64,000 bases of DNA from assembly GCA_024196135.1 (NCBI GenBank), contig JAMQCK010000014.1, forward strand, positions 163,953 through 227,952, given 5' to 3'. Each line of letters begins with the position of its first letter. Position 1 is the first letter of the stretch. The notes under the pieces were generated by a model. That model was not told the origin of the DNA. It did not search any database and was given only the letters and a program-made list of their open reading frames with translations. Origin of the DNA: Pleurotus ostreatus/Saccharomyces cerevisiae fusant (lineage: Eukaryota > Opisthokonta). Positions 37,638-49,025 of the stretch are shown piece after piece. Both the position numbers and the translations under genes were made by a program.

Positions 37638-39003
37638 ATGTCGGCTACCAAATTGCTCAACCTTCTCGCCCTCTCCACGCTCGCCGTGTTGCTATGCTCG
37701 CAGGGCGCGATGCCCGCGAACGCGCTCTCGGCCGACCACAACGTCGCCGCCCGCAACGCCCTCGGCGGTCACGGCCAGATGATCAGGAAGCGCCGCAACG
37801 ACACCCACTCCAAGCGCCAGTGCCGCCAGCGCGACAACGCCAAGGACGGCAACGTCAAGCTTGCCAGCTCCAGCAGCGATGCCCCCGCCCAGACGTCCTC
37901 GACCGACGCACCTTCGTCCACCGACTGGACGCCCACCTCTACCTCTGACGCGTCGCAGTCCACCTCGTCGGACAACAACGGCGGTGACAGCGGTAGCAAC
38001 AGCGGCAGTGGTAGCAGCAGCGGCAGCGGTTCCTCCGGCTCCAACAACGGCGGCAGCACTGTCAGCGCGCCCGGCGGCGGCAAGGTGGGCTTCTGCTGGG
38101 GTGGTAGCCCCGATGTACGTGTTCTCGCCTTCTCTCCCCCGCTCTGCCCGCTCACAGGACGTACAGGAGCTCGCCAACTTCGTTACCGGCAAGACCAAAT
38201 AGTGCGCTCCACTTCCATCCGCGGAGATTGTTATCTCACATGCTATTCTCTAGCTTCTACAACTGGAGCGCCAGCATTCCTTCCAACGTCCGCGACCTCG
38301 GCCTCTCGCCCATGGTTCAGCTCTGGGGCTACAAGAACGTCGATGAGTTTGAGCAGAACGTCAAGCAGGGCTACGCCGACTGGATCCTGGGCATGAACGA
38401 GTACGTCCCGCTCGTCGGCCACCTGACCGCGTATACTGATTAGATCCCGCTTAGGCCTAACGAGGTTGGCCAGTCCAACATGTCGCCTGAGGAGGCCGTC
38501 AAGCTCTGGCAGGAGCACATTCAGCCGAAGAAGGACCTCGGCTACAAGCTCGTCTCCCCGGCCACCTCTGGCAACCCCGCCGGCAAGGAGTGGATGCAGA
38601 AGTTCTACGACCAGTGCCAGGGCTGCACGTTCGATGCCCAGGCCGTCCACTGGTACGATATCAACGCGCAGGACTTCATCGACTACGTCACCGACTACCA
38701 CGACCGCTTCGGCCACCCCGTCTTCGTCACCGAGTTCGCCGACCAGAACTTCAACGGCGGTGCGCAGGCGAGCATGGACGACATCTGGGCGTTCAAGGCT
38801 GCCGTCACCCCCTTCCTCGAGAACACCGACTGGGTTCTTGGCTACTTCCCCTTCGGTGAGCATCCCGCTTCGCTGTCGTTGCGATCACGTACTTATACTT
38901 CTCTCCAGGCTTCATGCACGACATGGTCAACGTCAACTACGACAACCAGCTCATGGGTGGCGACGGGAAGCCCACCGCGCTCGGCGCCTCGTATATCAAC
39001 TAA
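37638..39003 (+). CDS. Secreted GH128 endo-beta-1,3-glucanase (Asl1-like)
   Basis: Exons 37638-38114, 38158-38201, 38254-38400, 38455-38855 and 38909-39003 encode 387 residues. A signal peptide (MSATKLLNLLALSTLAVLLC) is followed by KR sites (RKRRND, SKRQCR) suited to Kex2 cleavage. Next is a ~90-residue Ser/Gly/Thr-rich linker, then the catalytic barrel: FFYNWSA..SIPSNVRDLGLSPM, VQLWG, ILGMNEPNEVGQSNM with the acid/base Glu, and PVFVTEFADQNF with the nucleophile Glu. These are the Asl1/GH128 landmarks. The substrate is most likely cell-wall beta-1,3-glucan, for the cell's own wall remodelling or attack on other fungi. Confidence 0.88.
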
Positions 39004-39963
39004 CCGATTTCCCGGCCCGCGGTGCATACCTATCCGCGCACCCTGGGAACACATACCCCACGTAGCGCTCCCCCGTCCGTCGTCCCTAGCGGTCGGCGCG
39101 GCTGTCATGGCCCTATAGCGGCTGTAATGGCCCATAGTGGCTGTCATGGACCCTACTCCCCCTCCCATTTCTTTTCTCTTTTCCCTCTATTGGTTACGTG
39201 CCTGGCCCCTCGAACTCGACGTGCCCCGAACTGGTTACTGGTTGCGTTTGCGTCTTCTGTATGTACGTACTGATTGTAGATGTGACGGGTACCGGTGTCC
39301 TTCACAGGCTCAATCAGTTGGCTCCTCGTCTTGAAAGCTGTCTCATTGGAGTGCTTCCTGTCTGGTACTTAGAGGTCCCCTGTGCTTCCTCTCAGCTGGA
39401 ACGCTCCTGCTCCCATCTCATGCGTCGCCCGTTTATCGCGTGTTGCATCTTCGTATCATAGATCTAGTCGTCGTCCGACTGTTGTGGTTTCGTGGCTTGC
39501 GAGCACTGGTCTTTGCTTGCGCCTCAGTAGATATTTCTGAAACACGGACACGACGCGTTATTGCATGCTTTCACGAACTGTATGGTGGCGAGGTGCATGG
39601 TGATGGGCATCCAGAGTGCGCTGATGAGCGTGCGGCGTTCATCGAGGAACGCGCGGGGCACGCTGATGACCGTCGAGCGGGACATGATTCACGCCGGATA
39701 GCAGTGTGCTACCGCGGGCTTCTGGGTGTTCTCGCCTTGTACACGGTGATGGAATCCCGGTACTGTTCTTCCTCACTTGCGAGCATCGCGAGAGGAGAAG
39801 GCGAGCCTGTTTCTTCCCGGATTCGGAGAACAATAGCTCGGATGTTCGGTCCGATCGATCGCGCCCATGGGGAGCTGCGACGCGTCTTGCAACTCATTAC
39901 CTATTGCTTGTCAGGCAAACTTGTGCTCCTTTCCTGGCGTACCCTTGCTTGTAGTCCTCTCCT
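39004..39963. other. Intergenic, 960 bp
   Basis: 3' flank of GH128 and upstream region of the second WD40 gene. Both strands have open frames: 39440-39967 plus, and a 53-codon minus frame near 39684-39523 reading MSRSTVISVPRAFLDERR. Neither gives a recognisable product. A short tandem repeat is at 39100-39156. Confidence 0.4.
39100..39156. repeat. Three-copy ~19-bp tandem repeat after GH128
   Basis: Units GGCTGTCATGGCCCTATAGC, GGCTGTAATGGCCCATAGT and GGCTGTCATGGACCCTACT follow head to tail about 100 bp after the GH128 stop, within the likely 3' UTR. Confidence 0.75.
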
Positions 39964-42363
39964 ATGAAGACTGCAAAAAGGGAGGGCACGAGCGACCCAC
40001 CTGCGTCTACTAGCAAGCGCCTGTGCACCCCCGCCATCCGGCAGGAGTTTGGGCGCGATTGCAGTATACAGGCGGGGGAGGAAGACATTGCGTGCGTTTG
40101 TATTTGTCTATAGGGAGACTGTATATTGGCTCATTGTCTATAGCGGGGGCGTACCCTACGTGGTTCACGTCAAAAGGAGGGGAACAGCGAAGGGGAACGC
40201 TCCCCCGACTACCTCACGGAATGCATCTGCGTCTCCTTCACAGCATAGGCCCTCATCCGACTCACGGATCCCCTCTCGCTTCCTCCCGTCTGGCAAAAGC
40301 GAGGACCCAATCGATCTGACCGACGAATACCTTTTGTCAAGCAAACGCGAGGAGTCTCCCCTGCATATTGACTTGACCTGGGACGAGGAAGATGATTGTA
40401 AGCCGACCCCGGCACCTCCTGCGAGTCCTCACGTGCCATCTTCGGGAATGACGACCCCCTCATCCGCATCCGGAACTACGACACCGTCCCTACAGACTAC
40501 GCGGCCCCCTTCGGATGCGTCGAAGCCAAGTTCATCTGGTGGCTCCAAACCAAACTCACCTGCATCCTCATCCCGTCCCCGGTCGTCTTCTTCACGACCC
40601 GAATCGGCCTCTGGGAATCCTCCCACTCAAGGTCCACGCACCAGGCGGCCCCTTTCGCGTAATGCGACTCCAGGACCTTCTCGCCTTCGCGGCCAACCTA
40701 TGGGCACCCAGCAGCCATCCTCCGCAGGCAGCGGCACTTTGACTCCGGCCAAGCCGCCGTCTGTGCGCCCTGCTCCAGCCGCAGTAGGCTCACGTACAGG
40801 AAGCAGCACACCCTCGCAATCGAGCCGCCGATCCTTGTCCCCCTCATACGTTTCTAGCGATTCAGAGAGCGACTGCTCTTCCTCCGAAGAAGACCCCGAT
40901 CGTCCTTCCCAATCACGGAGGAAGAGAACAACGCAACGTACGCAGGGTCGCCGCACCTTTCCCGACTACACAGCGCCAAGGAAGCGCCCAGACGTCGATT
41001 TGTGGCCAGCCGCGAGCGTCCCCAAAGCAGCCCATGCCGCAGCGCGTCGTATCTTGGTGTCTTCAGCGAGCAAGGAATACCCGATAATGACTGTTTCGAG
41101 ACGTGGAGATCTGCAGTTCTTCCGACCGTATGAGCCTGAAGATGAGTTCGAGGCGATGGGGGAGGCGAGGTGAGTCGCGGTAGCCTGTCTCGTGGTGGTC
41201 GATGTGAAGCCCAGTCCAAGCTAACAAATCTATCCAGATTGATTCATCTGAAGAGCAAGTCGATACCCTCCGAGGGAAGGAATCTGATCGAGGATGCGTG
41301 CGTCACGGGAAGAGGGAGGATGGTGGTGGCCTATCACAACGGCCCGATCCAGGTCGCGCACATCAAGGCTTCCACTACTCCATGCTTGATTTCTGCATCT
41401 GAGAATGCACCACATACGCCAATCACGCGCAAGGGGCGTCCCGATACGACGATTACATGCCTTACGCGTGCCGTAGGGCCTGGCAAAGATGGATTCTTTA
41501 CCGGCGGTTGGGACAAGCAGATCTTTTCTTGGAACTTTAATGCCGATCCCAACGACGCCGACACAATCGACCTCACTGCCGACTCCTCTGACATGGACAT
41601 CGACTCCGACTCTGATGCTGGCGTGGAACGCACCCGCAGTCGCGCCACCACCACGACGCCCTCCTTCAACCTCAGTCGAACGAAAGTCCTTCAGCTCGCC
41701 GCAGTACCGCGTGCCCTGGTGAACGCGGGCAACAAGCTCTTCGTCGGCTATCAGCAGACGCTCGTATCCATAGACCTCGCGCACCCTACAGCAACACCCG
41801 CCACATCGAAGTTATCGAACTCAGTGCAGCAGATGCATGTGAACAGGGCGGAGGAGAGGGTGGTTATGCTTGAGGTGCGTTGTGATAACTTGATTGTATT
41901 GTCCATGTTTGTTGACTATTATTGTGTGCCGCGCAGACAGACCACCGCGACCACCAGAACCAGCTCTACGATACCCGAGAAGGCTTTGACCGAACCCCCG
42001 TCGTTCAATTCGGCCACCGAACACACGAGCAGGGCCATACGTTTTATAGGGGCGACTTCTGGCTTTCGTACTTCGTCCGAGGGTATCCTGATCGTGCGTT
42101 CACGTTTTCGCTCTCTACCCTCGTCGCTAACTCATGCATGCCTCGGTACAGAATCCCTCCGCGTCTGGGATATCCGCAACGTGAAGGCGGTACGTCAAGG
42201 TGGTCTCAAGTTGCAGCTGACTGACCTTTCCACACAGCCTGTCCACACGCGCACGACGTCGTGCGTCGTTACACACGCCGTGTTCCAACCCGAGAGCTCG
42301 GGCACGGTACTTGCCTTCGGCAAGTCCGACGTGTTCTGCACGGATGTAAAGCGCGGTGAATAG
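39964..42363 (+). CDS. WD40-like protein, second paralogue
   Basis: The start is placed at ATG 39964, in a first exon 39964-40091 spliced to 40144-41169; the long second-exon frame has no ATG of its own upstream. Further exons are 41238-41874, 41937-42093, 42152-42189 and 42238-42363, giving 703 residues. The first ~350 residues are Ser/Pro/Thr-rich. The C-terminal half contains propeller-like strands: NLIEDACVTGRGRMVVAYHN, FFTGGWDKQIFSWNF, LFVGYQQTLVSIDL, TPVVQFGHRTHEQG and SLRVWDIRN. Domain order and several motifs parallel the gene at 717-3548, suggesting ancient duplication. Function unknown. Confidence 0.77.
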
Positions 42364-42632
42364 CAGGGGACCTGCTTGTGTTGTTTGTGTTTTCCTTGTT
42401 ATCGTGTTGTCTATTGTTTGCTCGCCTTGTCCAATTCAGCGCTTCAGCTCGTGCAGTATCATGCATTATATCGTCTTGCGCATATATCCAAATCCAAACA
42501 ATCATCGTACGTCGTGAGATATATCCTTCCAATCCGTGTATCCAGCCTCTATCACGAGTCTAGCAAGCAGTCTTGGTCGTGCGTTTAAACTCAACCGCCG
42601 CATCAAATACTTCGCCCGCATCTCGCACACAT

Positions 42633-45600
42633 CTACTGCTTCTTCGACCACCCACCGAGCTCGACCGCGAACGCCGTCGCGAGCTTCGAGAACTCGAGGA
42701 TGTGCTCGAAGCTGAACTCGTCCGAGATGTCAGAGCGGTCATTCGTCGAGTGGATGTTCTTGTTCGAGTTCTGGAAGGTGGATTCTGGGAGAACATAGTG
42801 TTAGCGTCGGCTGTGGGGAAGAATACGAGCGCAGGCTCAAGCGAGCAGGATTGACGGGCAGCCCGAGTTCCCGCAAGCAAGGTCGACGCTCGCAAACGCC
42901 GCCATATATCACGCGTTACACAACAATGAAGGAGGCCCCACTCACCAATCGTAAACGACGACGGGTACCCAGCCTGCGTCCACGACGCGTGGTCGCTGCA
43001 CGCGTAGCCGCACTGCGTCTCGACGTAGGGGATGTCGAGGTAGAGGTCGACGAGTGCCTTGTTGAAGTTGGAGACCCTGGGATTGGGTGGGTTAGATGCC
43101 GTTCGTAAAGGGTGGTCGCCGGTTGTAGAGGCCCATTGCCGCGCAGGAAGGGGCAAGAGCACATCGAGAGCAAGCACTCACTCCTCATCAACAAAGTCCG
43201 TGATGATCCCAACCTCCTCGCGGGTGCCGCGCTGTAATCACGGTCAGCTTCCTATCCTCTTGACCCAACAACCAGAGATCACTCACCTTAACCCAAGCAG
43301 TCATATCGAACTGGCTCGACGCGATTACATTCGCCTGCTTTGCCGCATAGTCCTTCGCGACGGCCTGCGAGCCAAGGAGGCCGCCCTCCTGTGAGATGTG
43401 TCAGTAAAGTTGAAATCTCCATCAACCACCCCATAGCGTTTGCTTCGCCGACAAGCAAAGCAGCTGCCCGGCTCGAACTCACCTCCGCAGAGTACCAGTG
43501 GAACTCGACGGTGCGGTCGGGCTGGAAGCCAGCGGCGATAAGCCCGCGGTAGGCCTCAAGGATGGTGACAGTGCCCGAGCCGTCATCTGTGAGGGTGAAG
43601 GCAGATGATAGGCAGGTGGAAGTAGCGAAGCGTCAGGGTCGGGTAGATGATACGTAGGTGAGGGTGAAGGATACGCAGAAGGGGTGGAAAAACGAAGTCA
43701 AGGGGTGCGAGAATCGAGGCCAGATGGGTGACAATAGACACGAGGAGAATGTGTGATAGGGACCAGGCAGCGAAGCAGTGGAAAGGGACCGACAGCGAAG
43801 GGACGGAAAGGGACCGACAACGCAGCAGTGGAAAGAAGGGACATTGAAGGGACCAAAGAAGCGATATTGGGAACGGAAGGTTCCGGTTCGCGAAGGCGGG
43901 GATAGACGCGAAGGTAGGTGTAGGGGTAGACGCCGACCAAAGTATTCATAGGTTCGGAGGGAGGTCAGGGCACATGAGAGGATGAATGGTCGGGAAAGAC
44001 GGTCCGCGCAGTGGAGGGATGCAATTGGGTGAAAGGTAGCACGATTCGACGAAGGGCATCACAGGTCGACGAATGATAGCGCGATCGAGCGATTTGACGA
44101 ATAGTAGGGAGGGAAAAGGTGCCGCAATTCAAAGAAGGGGCGAAGGCCAACACAATTCAGCAAGGATATGAAAAGAGTCCGTCAGCAAACACATGATAAC
44201 CAGGAGGTGAAGACAGCTTCTTACCGTCGGCGCCTAGGAAGAGAAGGGAAGCGTCAGTATGCTGTCAAGTGCTGCGCGAAGCCAGGGGGGACCTCGCGCG
44301 AAGGCGACGTTACCCGCAGCGCGAAGGCCTGTGGGCCCGTGCCGCGCAAGGTCCACCAAAGGGACCGCTGCGCGAAGTCCAAAGGGCCATCGAACGAAGC
44401 CCAGTGGGACCGTCGCGGGAGACGAGCAAGGGACCGCGTCGCGAAGTTAGAAAAAAACGCACCTGGAGCGGGGAGGAAGGGCCACATGTTCGTGCTGTCC
44501 TGGTGGGCGGACACAATGACGACCTCGTCCGGCTTGGTAGAGCCCTCGATGCGAACGATCTGTGAGCGAATTTGAGGTCAGCGAATGGTCCGAGTCCACA
44601 GAGTTTCAATGGAAGAGCGAGTCGCAGCAAATGAAGCGCGGGTCATCATCAAAAAGGGAGTTCAGCGTCGCTGGCAAGTCAACCACAACCAGCAATGCGA
44701 TCCTCATCGACGAAGACCCAGCCCACCACCCACGGAACAAGGCAAGACCACTCACGATAGAGTTCTGGCCCCATGAATGCGGGAACTCCTTGAAGGTGAT
44801 CAGATCGCGCAAAGCGTCCGGCGCGAACTCGTCCGTGATCTATTAGGAAGAGCGTCAGTGCCAGATTCGGAGATTTCCACTTTGTGGGTGCCTCGGGGAA
44901 GCTACTGTGGGTGCCGCGGCTGCTACCGAGTAGCCCATGCCACCCACGGAGTAGCTCACGATACCCAGTAGCTGACCCGAGGCGCCCACAAAGCAGCTCC
45001 AGCGATAAAGTGAATGCGCGGACCTCGGAGATCCTGGATAGAAGCCACTGCTGACTCTGCTTGCCAGTCTAGAAGGGCATGAGTTGGGAGAGCGTGGCGA
45101 AGAGTTGGTCAAGTTTACGTCTGAACGGTAGTCTGCGAGCGAGGTCAGTGGTCAGCGGTGCGGGAGGACGAATGGTCATCGGTGCGAGTGGATAAATTGT
45201 CAGCAGTGCAAGGGGATGTGTGCTAAGAGTGCTGCGAAGATTGGGAACTAGAGCCGAGAGGATTGGGTACTAGGACCACGAGTATGGGTGATAGGACCGC
45301 GGACGTACATCTGGTCCGGAAGCTAGTAAATTTAGCGAGGTTCGCCTTCGGGCCGTCAGTGGACAGAGACTTGATGATGGGGCGAACGATGTCGGTGGCG
45401 TTGGGCTTCGGAAGAGCCTCTGCTAGGCATCAGCGGTTGTTCGTGAGTGACATCGGATATGTAGCTCACGTCGCTCCCGCTGGAGATTGGCTGCGTATGC
45501 GCTCAGGTCGGGCGACTCCGTGCTAAAGAGGGTCTGGTTCATAAGCCGCTCAAGGCGTAGGACGTACAGAATGCGTACACATCGAAGAAGTTGATTCCTT

Positions 45601-45851
45601 GCGCCTTGAGATGGATCTGAGCGCGTGTGAGTGACAGTGACCACGATTTAGGGTGGGTTGTTCACCTTCTCGAGTTCGCTTACGCGTCTGGGCGTCGCGT
45701 CGCCCTCGAGGAGCACCAGGCGCTGCTCGGTGAGGTCGAGGGAGAAACCGGGCTGCTTGCTGAGGACCGTCTGGCCGTCGACGTGGTAGTCGATGGCGGG
45801 GGCCGCGAGGGCGGTCGAGCTGAGGAGAGCGAGTGCGAATAATCCCTTCAT
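42633..45851 (-). CDS. Secreted M28 leucine aminopeptidase with inflated introns
   Basis: Start ATG 45851-45849, stop TAG 42635-42633. Signal peptide [19 protein letters not shown]. After a propeptide come [34 protein letters not shown] and the di-zinc site: VSAHQDSTN (His, Asp), [16 protein letters not shown] (bridging Asp), WYSAEE (Glu) and [11 protein letters not shown] (His). The end is [16 protein letters not shown], typical of fungal Lap/Ape exopeptidases that trim N-terminal residues outside the cell. The exons look intact, but several introns are 170-640 nt, against about 55 nt in neighbouring genes, and are full of GGGACC/GCGAAG-type repeats. One exon (44225-44233) is 9 nt. Confidence 0.87.
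43695..43905. repeat. Degenerate GGGACC/AGCGAAG repeats in aminopeptidase intron
   Basis: The plus strand has repeated AAAGGGACCGACAGCGAAGG-like units (for example near 43756, 43785, 43805 and 43850) with irregular spacing, inside the 638-nt intron 43587-44224. On the transcript they read GTCCCTT...CGCTG. Confidence 0.7.
44225..44233 (-). other. 9-nt microexon of the M28 aminopeptidase
   Basis: Gene-strand GCGCCGACG between an acceptor (CCTAG) and a donor (GTAAGA), flanked by introns of 229 nt and 638 nt. It supplies Gly-Ala-Asp of the zinc-site motif PGADDDGSGT; without it the motif and frame are lost. Confidence 0.75.
44270..44450. repeat. GGGACCG-CGCGAAG repeats in second aminopeptidase intron
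   Basis: At least four irregular units (GGGACCTCGCGCGAAGG, GGGACCGCTGCGCGAAGT, GGGACCGTCGCGGG, GGGACCGCGTCGCGAAG) on the plus strand within intron 44234-44462. Confidence 0.7.
44880..44993. repeat. Inverted repeat (foldback) in aminopeptidase intron
   Basis: The arm CTTTGTGGGTGCCTCGGG at 44880-44897 pairs with CCCGAGGCGCCCACAAAG at 44976-44993, 17 of 18 positions complementary. Further pairing inside (AGCTACTGTGGGTGCC with CCACCCACGGAGTAGCT) allows a long hairpin in the intron RNA. Confidence 0.7.
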
Positions 45852-46051
45852 GGTCCTGAGCAACCAGCGGCTTGCGTGCTTGCGCCCCGTCACAGCATCA
45901 CTTTCGGGGAAGCCGCCGTTTGATCCGGACCCCGCCCGCCCACGTGTGCCACGTGCACCGATCGGGAAGCAAGCAGCAACTCTCCTCACGCACCGACGAC
46001 GCGGAACGCGCCTCCCTCCCTTCATTTTCTGGCGGACTAGATCGAGGCACC

Positions 46052-46642
46052 ATGTCGAAGGCTCTTCAAGCACGGTCTCAGATGATTGTGGGCAACACGT
46101 TCTATCGGTTTTGTCATTTTGCTAAACGAAACCTCAGCGCCTAGTGGTGGGGGCCGGGAAGGCGGCTCCGACTCCGGTGCGTAGTTTGCAGAACAAGATA
46201 GTCGCCCGCTCATGCCCCCATAGCCAGTTGGTCCCGCGCTCGGTGCCAAGGGTGTCAAGTCCATGGACTTTTGCAAAGAGTTCAACGCAAGGACAGCACA
46301 CTTCGAGGTCGGCGTTCCCGTCCCCACCGTCGTGAACGTCAACCCGGACCGCACATTCACCTTCACCACGAACACCCCCCACGTCTCTTACTTCATCAAG
46401 AAGACGACAGGTATCGACAAGGGTACCGGGCGCCCAGGTCCGTCTGCATTCCTCTCACATTCGTGGCAGCAAGCTTACGTTCTGCAGGGCACGACATACT
46501 AGCGACAATGTCCTTGAAGCACGTGTACGAGATAGCCAAGATCAAGGCCACCGACGAGCACATGCGCCATCTCAGCCTCGAGTCCATCGCGAGGATGGTT
46601 GTCGGCTCTGCGCGCAGCTGTGGGGTCCAAGTAGTCCCTTGA
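46052..46642 (+). CDS. MRPL19: Mitochondrial large-subunit ribosomal protein uL11m
   Basis: Start ATG 46052, stop TGA 46640-46642, four exons. Joined text: MSKALQARSQMI | RLVVGAGKAAPTP | PVGPALGAKGVKSMDFCKEF ... VNVNPDRTFTFTTNTPHVSY ... HVYEIAKIKATDEH and SLESIARMVVGSARSCGVQV. PxGPALGxxG and the C-terminal RNA-binding helix S-L-x-x-I-x-R-M-V-x-G-x-A-x-S-x-G are diagnostic for L11. It shares a 200-bp divergent promoter with the aminopeptidase. Confidence 0.92.
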
Positions 46643-47810
46643 TCCAGGTATGGACGCGCACCCATTATCAACCCTCTGTCTCACGCCCGCCTTCATATCT
46701 CCAGCTCTGCCTCTTCATCTCGGGTACCACGCCCGCGAGCCAGCCCGATAGCCACAGCAGCTCGCGCCTGCGGCCCGAGCACATCCTCAGGCGAACCATG
46801 GCGCTTGTGGGAATCCTAGACGGCGGCGTCGGCTACGCGCAGCCCTAACGTTACGACGTTTGGTATGCACATCCTGGTAAAGTCCCGTGCGCGGCACGAA
46901 TTAGAGTTTACCCTCCTTTGACAATCAAATGTGCCACGTTCCTCCCCTCCTCCTAAAGGTACCGACCGAGCGTTCCGCGCCTCCTGGGTCGACTTCGCCT
47001 TTACCGTCACAAAAGGCTCGATGAGCTGCCTTCCTCGACGTCTCGCTTTTGACTATTGCGCATCATCCCTCGCCGCCTTCCTCCCTCCAGGGTTCCCAAC
47101 TTCCCCTCCCAGTCTAGTCCGCCCCCTGTAAACGCCCCGCCTCGCCGTACACACGAGGCGGAAACGAGGCAAGCGGGCTCCGGCAGAGGGTAGGTGTAGA
47201 TTGCGATTGAATAACCAATCCCGCACCATCAACTTTCCAAATGCCGTTATCGCCACAGGCATCTCTGCCTCGGGACGATCGACCTTGCAGCCCTCGCGAA
47301 GCCTGCGCGAAGTGAATATGCCGCTCGCGAGGCAGGTGTGTCCGCCGCTCGTCATCGGGCAGCGCCGACAAGGGGTGCCCCTTACGGTAAATCCTCCCAT
47401 GGGCCGTGGGCGCCTACGCGGTCGCCCAGCTTCTCCAGACACCACCTGAGCGCTCCACTATGCATGGCCAGTCGATCGCGTCTGCCAACAAGCCGACACG
47501 CTGAACCCGCGAGTCGACTTTATCTTGAGACCTGCAGGACCCGCCACCACGTTTTGATCTTGCGCGGATCTGTTCTTCCCCCCTGCGCGCGCATATTAAA
47601 GGGAGGCGCGCACGCGTTGGGACTTTACATCCACCTCCCTCCGCCTCTTCGTCTAGCCTCGAGTGGCTTCACGACCAGAACCCCTCCGCAAACTACACGA
47701 GTCCTCCCCGCGACCGTACCCCGTGTATCCCCCACAACCTCTTCCTCTACCTTTGCATTCACATCTTCTTCCCTCCACACTATACGCTCTTCCTCTTCAA
47801 GTGACCCGTC
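46643..47810. other. Intergenic, 1.2 kb upstream of DUF6593 copy B
   Basis: Long promoter/leader region. A TATA-like ATATTAAAGG lies near 47591 and pyrimidine-rich DNA from about 47640 to the start codon. No coding gene could be supported. Confidence 0.45.
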
Positions 47811-49025
47811 ATGGCCGCCTCTTCGAACGACATCCTCTCCTGGACTAACCAGGACCCGCGCGAGTCCGAGCTCTTCAACCCATTCGGCCTCGCATACCGT
47901 TTTCAGGTGAGTTGCCTCGAATGTGCTTGATCTTCATCTGCTTTTCTATCACATCGTTTCTCCCTTCTTCCCTCTTCCCTTCTTCGTACATCAGCTCCCG
48001 CTTTCCCTTCTCTTCTCTTCACTCTCCCTCACGCCTCGTGTCCCTCCATTGTCTCGCCGCTACACTGTGATGACTAGGGTTCTGACTTCGACCAGACCGC
48101 CGTAGGCGCCAACGGCAACACTGTCACCACTCTCTGGCGTACCATCCGAGTAAACAAGGAGGACCGCGTCGCGAAGTTCGAATGGGCCGCCAACGGTGGC
48201 CTCGGACGAGTACTGGTTGGGAAGGTGAGCAGCAAACATCTTTGGCGATTGCCCATCACTAGCGTACCTCGCACTTCGCTGAGGCCCTTGCGCACTCCTC
48301 GGAGCGCTGCATTGTCCCTTGCGTTGTTCCCCCTACATTGTCCCCCTGGTGGATCCTTCGCGAGCCTTGTCTTCGTGAAGGGCCCCTCGAATCTGGGTCT
48401 GCGGCGGGTCCCTTGTATCGTTCTCCTGGGCCCTGCGTATCGTTTGTGGCACCCAAGCCCCCTCTATCACCTGACTACCTACCTTTCCTCCTCCTCGCCC
48501 CCGGCCTCCTGAGCATCACCTCCTAGCCAAGGGTCATCATTCACCAGCCAAGAGCTCTAGCTAACGCCCCGGACAGAACCTGATGCCGATGAAGGACCTG
48601 GTACGACCGGACGCGCGGATACAGAACGGGCGGATTTTCAATGGCCCCGATGGCGCGCAGTACCGCTGGCGAGTCGCCAGCAATGGCGTCGATGTTGTTG
48701 TACGTGCCGCCCCGCTCGGGCTCGCACCGTACGGTCTAAGCCGGAGCTGACCCCGCCCTCCTCGCAGCTGCAAGACGCGAACAACAACGTCATCGCGTTC
48801 TACCACCCCCACAACCCGCCAACGCAGTACACAAAGTACGAGGTCCACGGGGAGCTTCACTTCGTCCGCAGTGCGGGCGCTGGCACGGTGGTGAGCATCG
48901 CCCGGCTGAATGGGGAAGCGCGCCACTCATCTGTCTTCCTTGTTTCCCAGACGCATCCTCCCATGATGGATATGGTGGTGATAACCGCTATGCTCTACCG
49001 CTTCTGCGCGATGTGGGGAATCTGA
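47811..49025 (+). CDS. DUF6593-type protein, copy B
   Basis: Exons 47811-47906, 48078-48224, 48577-48699, 48768-48890 and 48951-49025 encode 187 residues. Order: FNPFGLAYRFQGSDFDQTAV, TVTTLWRTIRVNKEDRVAKF, GRIFNGPDGAQYRWRVASNG, VDVVLQDANNNVIAFYHPHN and a hydrophobic terminal helix (MMDMVVITAMLYRFCAMWGI). This is the DUF6593 pattern. Its role is unknown; the family is expanded in Agaricomycetes. Introns 1 (171 nt) and 2 (352 nt) are oversized. Intron 2 contains CCCTTGCG/GTCCCTTG motifs like those in the neighbouring aminopeptidase introns. Confidence 0.8.

Noticed and set aside
39523..39684. 53-codon minus frame (MSRSTVISVPRAF...)
   Set aside because: Looks protein-like but could not be joined to upstream or downstream exons; left as unproven.
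39440..39967. 175-codon plus-strand frame between GH128 and the WD40 gene
   Set aside because: No recognisable motif, and it overlaps the first exon of the WD40 gene in another frame.
47053..47445. 130-codon minus frame upstream of DUF6593 copy B
   Set aside because: Arg/Gly-rich shadow with no homology that I can see.
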